Of a stretch of DNA of 64,000 nucleotides, positions 56,776 through 64,000 are shown in pieces; within the stretch, counting starts at the first letter, position 1; every line of letters begins with the position of its first letter. Where the stretch lies: the NCBI GenBank assembly GCA_902702965.1, contig CACRXP010000050.1, positions 1,398,546-1,462,545 of the forward strand, read 5' to 3'. This stretch comes from Spirometra erinaceieuropaei. Lineage: Eukaryota; Platyhelminthes; Cestoda; Diphyllobothriidea; Diphyllobothriidae. Both the position numbers and the translations under genes were made by a program. The notes below the pieces were generated by a model. That model was given only the letters and a program-made list of their open reading frames with translations, ran no database searches and was not told the origin of the DNA.

Positions 56776-58089
56776 TCCTGAAACTCGTACCTTCGCTTGT
56801 GTCGGCTGACTTCATCGGATCCGATGCCTGGTGAACTCATTGTTATTTCCAGCTAGACACTAAAGCAGTCAGTCTTTTTATGCCCATTTTTCCACAACCG
56901 TAGTCATGCTATCTACGTAAACAACAGGCAATTTCAGAACTCGTTTGCCTACTACAGCTGACAGGAGTTAGTTCCAAGCCAGGCGGTCCGCAAGTGCAGG
57001 CTTTTCACGTGACAAAGTCAGTCTTCCGACGCGATTTTGTATATGAGCCCGTATTCTAGACTTCCTCAATGCATGCAAGCACTTCATTTAATTAATCTGG
57101 TCAAAAAGAAGAAATATTTGCAACATGGTACGTTAAGTCTGTTACGGAAAACTGTCTGCAGTCAAATTTATTTTCTGATTGCAGTTATATGCTGCTTTTA
57201 CCTGATGGCGCATTCCGACCTTTGTGAAAAAATATTTTCCCTCATTTCGAGGCACTGTCCTATCGAACAATGACCTTCACAACGCCCATATGGGGGACAA
57301 CGTTTTAACTTTTTGCATGTCACGTACGCTGCCAACCAAACGTTGTTAAATTCATCCCTGTGCACTTGGCTCATTTCTTCTCTGCTTCACCGATGGGTTA
57401 GCATCTGCGTAACTGCAATACTGAGTCATGTTGACTTCGGGCTCTAAAAAGATAACGCGGAATACTGGAATCAGGCCTTCCATTAGAAGACGTAATAGCA
57501 CTCACGGTGACAGATATGGTGGAGTTTAGCACTTCCAACAGCAAGCTTCGTCTTAGCAAATAAGTAAACCGACTCACAGTCAGCACTATAAGGCTTATGG
57601 CTTATGAGCGCCACAGCCAGTGACTGGGGGAGGGAGTAGTATTTAGCCTCGATGAGAATCGTCAATACTACTTACAGCATACTACTTACTCATGCAATGT
57701 GATGCCAGAAGTCTAGAGTACCATTTTAGGGCACCTGAAACGTTGTGAGTTTTAAGCATTCGTCTAACCCGTTCCATAAAATATGCTTTTTTCGTGCAGA
57801 ATATGTTTCTAAGTAATTTTGTGCGGCAAAATGTTCGCAAATTTGTGTGCAGATCTTGGTTACCATAAGTTAACCTCTTTGGTACGATTTTTGGCGTTTT
57901 CAGCAGTTCCGCTTTTCTATAAAAAATGTTATTTATAAACAACGTGGCATTACTTTTCATATCACTTTTGCCTTTTCATTACACTTATTGGCTTTTATTA
58001 TTAACTAAGGGTCGATATATATGGGCCATTTTCTGAGGTATTAAAGATGTTCCATAAATTTAGATACATTTCATCATTTAAGTCATGTA
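56776..58089. other. No feature seen (1.3 kb)
   Basis: AT-rich. Frames at 57037-57273 and 57398-57960 have no domain. Confidence 0.35.
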
Positions 58090-59111
58090 CAGTAGGTGTG
58101 CTAACTCGTGAAATCTCAACAGAAATTCCTAAATGCGTTTCCGTTTCAAAAAGATTATTTAAGTAGGGTTTTAGAACCACTCAGCATGCAGCATAATTCT
58201 ATAATACTTCATTTACCCCAGGACGCCGGCTTTCGAACAAATGTCTTTGCGGCTACGTGCAAAAACCATACACCATAAAAAATGAATACTTAAGTAACAT
58301 GCATTTTTCATTGATTTTCGATGCCTTTAAAGATTCAATTATATTTTATAGAAGACATGCATAAAAATATTCATTGTTTTGCTGATTCAGTAGAAAATTA
58401 CCTCTTCTTCAAATCTTATACTTGAAGGAAGGGTGTAATTTGGTTTTAAAAAAAGTTTCTAATTATGAGATTTTTTAATACCGTGAAATGGCCCTTCATA
58501 AAACGTCATGTCTCTGCATTTACCAATGTGGTTTGTAAAGGTAATAGTGTGGTTCAAATCCACCGCTTAATTTTATGAACCCCATATGGTCTCCTCTTAA
58601 GACGGTAGAAAAATGTATGGTTTTCCATACGCGGAAATTATATGGCTTGTAGTTTGGTAACCCTGAATGCAAGTGTAACGGCAGGTCGGGCTCAAAATTA
58701 TTCGGGAATTGAAAGTCTTATAAAACTAAATTATGCATTTCTTTTGAGTAAAAAATGAAAGAAGACGCAATCTTCTACTGAATCAGTAAAAAATGAATAT
58801 TTTTATATAAGTTTTCTACTAAGTATAGTTGGATCTTTAAGGACATCGAAAATCCATGAAAAAAGTCATGCTACTTAATTAAGTAGCGTTCATTTTGTAA
58901 TGGATACTAAAGTATTCATTTTTTACGGAGTATGGTTTTTGGATGCAGCCGCAAAGACATTTGTTCGAAAGCCGGCGTCCTGGGGTAACTGAAGTATTAC
59001 AGAATTATGCTGCATGATGAGTAGCTCTACAATCCTACGTAATTAATCTTTTCGAAATGGAAACGCATTTAGGAATTTCTGTTGAGATTTCATGAGTTAG
59101 CCCACTTACTG
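58090..59111. mobile_element. Foldback MITE copy E, best preserved
   Basis: Starts CAGTAGGTGTGCTAACTC and ends GAGTTAGCCCACTTACTG with TA on both sides (58088-58089 and 59112-59113). It is 1022 bases, with two long inverted arms around a short centre near 58600. Landmarks: AGTAGGGTTTTAGAACCACT, GGACGCCGGCTTTCGAAC, ATACTTAAGTAACATGCATT and TTTCGATGCCTTTAAAGATT, each with an inverse. The right arm contains a local repeat of the AATTAAGTAG and GTATTCATTTT words. No transposase. Confidence 0.88.
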
Positions 59112-59215
59112 TACTATATGTGTTTACAACTGGTAAGTCCCGCATTCTCACTATCTACTGAGCAATCTCTCTTTGGTGCAACTTTCTCGGTCCTAAACAC
59201 GGGTTCTCCTATGCA

Positions 59216-59325
59216 GATTTGAGTCCTATCGCATCGACACTGACGCGATGTACTTCATTGTCTCCCTCAAGTCGGTGTTAGTCCAGACGAGATCCCTGGG
59301 GATCCAAATGATCGCTTTCGACTAA
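59216..59325 (+). CDS. Orphan exon candidate, possibly terminal
   Basis: Strong acceptor TTCTCCTATGCAG (AG at 59214-59215), then one codon base and FESYRIDTDAMYFIVSLKSV, LVQTRSLGIQMIAFD and TAA. The sequence is protein-like and the acceptor is good, but there is no matching upstream exon in view. It starts in phase 2. Family unknown. A GT (GTGTTAG) inside could be a donor. Confidence 0.35.
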
Positions 59326-61189
59326 AAGACCTGCCCGCTAGCAAATAGGGAGAGGGAGCTGGTAAGACAAGTGGGAACTGACACTGAAGTAGTCATTCTG
59401 TCTGCCGATGGCGGCCTGTTCATAATTTCCAGAGACAGTGTGTGTTGCTAAATTAAATCCGTATATAGATTTGAGTTTTTGCTGCTATTGTTGTTCAGTA
59501 AGACCCTGTCACTGGGGCGGTCGCAGTTTTAATGTCTGTGCGAAAAGTAGGGCAGGCTCAGGAATAAGACCATTGGAGACAGGGACGCGATATGAGTGAG
59601 AGCTCTCGACAGCATGCATGGACCCGGACATAAAAAAATTGTCACATCGAGTGTTCTGTTTATTTTCCTCCACTTTGTAGCCGGGTTGCATGCATCAATT
59701 TGGCCTCTTTTTTGCTGCGAGCAGTCTGGTGGAAGATATTTGCACAGCTTCAGAGGTTGGGGAATTCTGGCTACCAGTAGCAGCATCGGTTCGAGAGGTA
59801 GTACCAATTTTGTGGCAGTGGACAAGGAGATGGCCAATTAGGGTAATTTGGACACGAAACATGCGACTTCAATGCTGGTATTTGGGGCCGAGATTGACAA
59901 TACTTCCAATATCCATTGGTGTAGCGTCCACAATAATGTTTTTGCTGACAATTTTAATGCGACTGTTGTTTTAATGGGTACAAAGATGCCCTGCGGGGCT
60001 AATATCGATCGTGTATATTGTCAGTCGAAACACTGGGGAAGGGGTTGGGAAGTAACGAAGTTGCCTCACAACATTTTAGTCTTGCTTTCTTATTGTTTCC
60101 CTGTGGCCTCCCGCACACGTTTCTCTTCGGGGTTTGCCGCTCCCTTTTTCATGACGGGTTGTCACGCCTGCCAATCCTATAAACGATATTTCAGGGAGCT
60201 CTGATTTATTCCCGAACATTTTAATTACTCCTTAAACATGTCCTTGTGTTGTTGATTTCGTCCTACACGACTTCAGACGCCTTCAACAACACGTACATAG
60301 AATAATGACTTATAATTTACGTAAACCACTTGCCAACATCCAACTTGCTTTGAACTAGCAACGGTCCTGAACATTTGAGTCGATTCTATGGTCTGGGTTT
60401 CCAGGTTCCGTTCCTCGGCTTTGTCTCCGGGGTTCTCGGAGGAAAGGTCGGGTGCCAATTGGTTAATTTCCTCGTTCGGCGCCGAGAACTTTCAACTTCC
60501 TGTGTCGTAGGAAAGGGTAGTCGACAATACGTTCTTGTAAGTCTTCGGATTGGTGTTGGGGCGAATGTCGCGGCGGTGCCATACTGAATGTTGTAGCCCC
60601 ACCAAGCACGTGGCTAGCCCAGCAAATTTGGCATAAGCTTTTGTTACCAATGTTAACTTTTCATCATGCTGTGCTGCTATGGCAGAGAATTTGACTGCGA
60701 CATCTAGGCGTTCACTACTGGCGGTGACCGTGAGCTCAGTGAATTCGAGATATTGGTGCTCTTTGATAGTTCGTCACAGTTTAATTCATTTGCATACGCG
60801 GTTATGTGCAAATGAAATCAAACATGCTTCTGCTCCCGTGTCGGGCCTGATTCTCTGTTGGTGTCGATTGCGAAATGGTTGGAAAAGGAAAGTCTTAGAG
60901 TTGCGAAAATTCCCGTTGAAAAATTCGAAAAACACCCCCCACACCGCAACCTCAGCAGGAAGTTCCACTTCCTCGCCTATTTCTAATTATTTCAATAGAA
61001 GCATAAATATACTGGCTGGAAAATACTCTATCGAAAACAGACGTATGCTCGACAGGTTGTCTTTTGAACACAAGTTGGTCGCTTTCCGGGTGACTTTCGA
61101 GATTTTACAGCTTTCCGTTGGTCCTGTAACTTGTTCCGATTCAAGACCATTGATTTTCATAAACGTTAATCAACATGCTTAATGGTATG
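59326..61189. other. Unassigned region with several long frames
   Basis: Plus frames 59848-60204 (118 codons) and 60679-61182 (167 codons from ATG), and minus frame 59529-59837, are open. None shows a domain, and composition is not clearly coding. The 167-codon frame is the longest unexplained one outside the exons. Confidence 0.25.
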
Positions 61190-62440
61190 ACGAACGTGCA
61201 ATTCTACTTCTCCCATTCATCTCAATGAAGGCGTCCAATGTGGATCTCTTGTAGACAATATGGGCCTGCAATTCGTTGTCAAATTTAACCAGCATCAGCT
61301 TGAACTTTTTAGGAGATCCAATCTTCTTTAATATCCTACAGCGCTCACTTCAGTCAGCTTTATCAAAGACGTTTGCCAAATAAATGGACGTGGTAATGAG
61401 ACTAATTCTAATTTCGTTACGTCTCTCTTGAGGTTGAAGGAGAGCAAATTGCGGGCAAAGGTTCTGGATTCATCCTGAATCTCCGGCAGACGTCCTACTT
61501 CGAGATGTAAGATCACGTTGTCAAGTAGTACCTGTTCGAAACGTTTTTCAGCAATGTTAAGGATAGAGCGGCTCCTATTATTGGCTTTTTTCATGTCTTG
61601 AACGATTTTCTCTTGACTAATTGTCTCCTGCTTGTGGACCTTAGACCTCGTTAGGGACTGCGGACACGTTCGCTCCATTCTTACCAGACATACGCTGGAT
61701 TCCTTCAGTCATTTTTTCGTTTCCCGAAGTTTCCACCGAGGTCGTCAGCGGCACATTTCGAAAGTAGATTTATTTAGCAAGGCTCCGTTGACCCCAAAAG
61801 GCTATCTGAAACCGATTTTTCTCGAACAGTTGATTGACCTCCTAACTGACCCCATTGGGCGATTCCTGATTTCATGGGTTTGTCGGTCCAACTCTTTCAA
61901 TGGCGGCTGAAATTACTATGTCCCATAGCGCGCTCATATTGCCTTCGACCTCTTCATCCTCCTCGAGGCATAGTCGATGCATTTTGCGCTCTTCTCTGGG
62001 GTTTGATTTTTAAATGGTAATAGCCTTCCCCAGACAAGCCAAATGCACACTACGTTAAGCATCCTTTGCCTGGAGATATTTTAACTGAATCCGAATTTTC
62101 ATCTTGGGTATAGGTGAGCGATGCATCATTCAGCACCTCACACCGTCTCTGTCATCAGCGCAATCCATCTGCGTGGAGGGAGGAAGCGATGTTAGTTATG
62201 AGGAGAGTGTACTCAGCACAAGTGTTCGAAAGAATTAGTGCGCAGGTGTTTTTGATACTCATCCGGTGGTGAACGAGTACTCCTTCCCAAAGGATATGGT
62301 CTACGCCGATGGGATGCTGTGAGGAAACCCCCGAGAACAATGAGTCTTTCGGCTTTTGAGATAAAACGAGGAGAGAGTGCAGACACTCGTATAATTCTCG
62401 CTTCAAATCGTCTTGGTTCGCCGTCATCGGACCTTAAATT
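61190..62440 (-). mobile_element. RTE-type LINE remnant: endonuclease and RT pieces
   Basis: The minus strand near 62427-62155 reads KRELYECLHSLLVL, GVDHILWEGVLVHHRM and NTCAEYTLLITN. This corresponds to the apurinic-type endonuclease block FYEDLH...G(T)DH..W.GVLG.HG...L...CAEH.LILTNT of flatworm RTE elements. At 61678-61328 it reads NRSRSILNIAEKRFEQVLLD, HLEVGRLPEIQDESR (RT start, LLNIAGK...LLN.....LE.G.LPESQ). After a frameshift it gives LANVFDKAD and ILKKIGSPKKFK (the D-L-TKAFD region, first catalytic Asp area). Many stops and shifts. It is probably the same family as the 3' piece at 10759. Confidence 0.65.
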
Positions 62441-63131
62441 GTAAAGGCAGTATCGAATTCTGCCCTGAGGAGGAGGGACATTTTGGCGGTCAAGGATATG
62501 TAGTTAATTACAACCACTCATGAGAAAAACAGTCCGGTTTAATAACAGAGAACAGAGGGAAATGAGAAATAGCAAATGCATCCTGCCCACTGGGCAAGTT
62601 GGCGTGCGTTTGGCAGTCTGCTGGTGACCCTGAACACAATTTGTGTCTGTCTGTCTGGCATGTCAGCATGAGCAATTTGTTAGTCGAGTAGGCAACACTT
62701 GGGAAGCCTCGGATTGGCCAAATCGTGAGAGCATGGTCAGGGGGCACTAAAGCTGCTAAGCATAGCTGTTAGACGCGCCTGAGACGGTGCCTGATTTTGG
62801 CCATTACTGTGATCGGGCCCTGTTGGACAGAGAATGCTCAAAGTGTAGTCTGTGGGCTTGTGCGTTAGTGACTCGTCTGAAGATAGGCTTGGCCGTCCGT
62901 ACGGCATATCGTCTGGTGGTCGGGCACTCGGGCATTAAAGTGGCTCTCCCAGTCTCATCGCTGAGGGCTGATCATTCCATCCATGGGCAAGGGCGAAGGA
63001 GAACCTGTCAGCCGTGTTCCTTCGGGGGCAATTACAACCCCGACACTGTATCCTCATCCTTGCAAGACCCGTTTTAGTTGGAGATTCACCTTGTTCTATC
63101 TTCGCTGATGATTAAAACTACTACATTGCAG
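62441..63131. other. No assigned gene
   Basis: Overlapping frames 62508-62747 (minus) and 62787-63077 (plus) may be LINE 5' flanking sequence. No domain. Confidence 0.3.
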
Positions 63132-63167
63132 GACTTGTCGGGGTAGACAGCGTGCAGGAAGCCAACG
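63132..63167 (+). CDS. Micro-exon candidate (36 bases)
   Basis: Acceptor CTACATTGCAG (AG at 63130-63131) and strong donor ACG|GTGAGTGAG (63168). Phase 1 to phase 1, coding LVGVDSVQEAN. The phase matches gene B exon 4 (ends phase 1), so it could be a far-downstream exon of gene B alternative to 45989. That would need a 17.7-kb intron. Confidence 0.35.
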
Positions 63168-64000
63168 GTGAGTGAGCAGTGAAAACAGTCTCCTAGTAAA
63201 AAAAGTTCAGCTTCCGTTAAAAACGCTTTTCCTTAAAACTGCTTTGGATTATGCAAAAGTATGCGTGGGTAGCTTGAATGTTCGAGAGAAAAATGCTGAT
63301 CAGCAACTGAAAATGAGCGATACAAAGACTGCACTGAAGAGTTTACCGACTGGGAGGTAACAGGTGAACTCCACCAGCAAGGTTTGGGACAAACGGGAAG
63401 AAGGATTAAAGATCCAAAAGACCATCGCTTAGGAACACCATCTCATGGATTCAGTACTCATAAGCCTTCGCGGGTGGTTTGAGGTCAAGACAGTAGCGGT
63501 AGTCGCCACAAACAAATTTTGCTTTCAAACAATCATACCACAACTGGAAAGCTTGTTTCAACTGGAGACCATATTCATGGATGCGAATAGACGGCGGTAA
63601 AAGGCAAAAATATGTATATGGGAAAAGAATTATCACGTAGAACATCCTCAAGATCTTCTACGGATGGCTAGAAATGAAAATCGATAAATTAAATTATACA
63701 GAGGTCCCTTCCAAGTCTGCGAAAACATAAAGAGTCAAGATCTTTAATCCAATAACTCTCAATATAGAAGTCACTGGAGTTTCCTGAAGACGGATTTCTT
63801 CTTGCAAAAGATACTCAACGAGTTCACTTCTTGTCTGTTCCTTAGCACGTGAGGGATTGAATTGGAGGGCGGTTATATTTCAACGCTTGTCTTATATGTA
63901 CTTTAAAATGATCACATGCAAATTACTTTGCTCCAAAATTCAGATGAGCAAATTCAATCATTCAACCTGCATCAGAAGCAGTGATATCAGTATGTTTAGA
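63168..64000. other. No feature seen
   Basis: AT-rich. The frames 63172-63360 and 63451-63651 have no domain. Confidence 0.35.

Overview
The window looks like nuclear DNA of a flatworm, most likely a pseudophyllidean-type tapeworm (Spirometra/Dibothriocephalus/Schistocephalus kind). This is inferred from three things: spliced genes with multi-kilobase introns, decayed RTE-type LINEs and Penelope-like elements of the sort abundant in those genomes, and a dense load of tRNA-derived SINEs and foldback MITEs. There are two assembly gaps (16177-16217 and 46406-46457). No rRNA, CRISPR, operon or prokaryotic signal is present. Most long reading frames are chance frames in repeats or introns.

Two plus-strand protein genes can be reconstructed from splice sites and phase. 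Gene A enters from the left edge. Its exons are 1-157, 4220-4373, 5682-5762, 8061-8366, 8616-9145 and probably 14918-15103. It encodes a coiled-coil region followed by a long Ser/Thr/Pro/Gln-rich region, and I do not recognise its family. Gene B starts at ATG 29863 with a CCAAT-box inverted repeat upstream. Its exons are 29863-31059, 37918-38069, 41722-42004 and 44983-45436, with a probable last exon at 45989-46050. All junction phases agree. It encodes about 715 residues: an acidic/Pro-rich N-terminus, one PDZ domain of the PDLIM/ZASP (ALP-Enigma) look split by an intron, and a Tyr/Gln/Pro-rich tail. No LIM domain is visible here. Three orphan exon candidates (near 49434, 59216 and 63132) lie further right.

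The rest is mobile DNA. (1) A family of about 1-kb foldback MITEs with TA target duplications has six copies (786, 26559, 43913, 46644, 53603, 58090) plus a fragment. (2) Short inverted-repeat elements carry degenerate telomere-like TTAGGG arrays (20147, 28560, 50667; a related one with an 8-bp target duplication at 40296). (3) A tRNA-Arg(TCT)-derived SINE occurs repeatedly as head-to-head inverted pairs (12380-12890, 41175-41650) and in 46090-47960. (4) There are remnants of three Penelope-like elements (6150, 16470, 35545) and two RTE-like LINEs (10759, 61190). (5) A deleted Merlin/ISXO2-like transposon with terminal inverted repeats lies at 24436-25212. (6) Several dispersed repeat families without coding capacity are named F, D and G here.

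Nothing indicates that the genes cooperate in a pathway. The main biology is two structural or scaffold-type host genes whose introns are heavily colonised by small transposons, including one MITE ending 77 bp from a splice acceptor.
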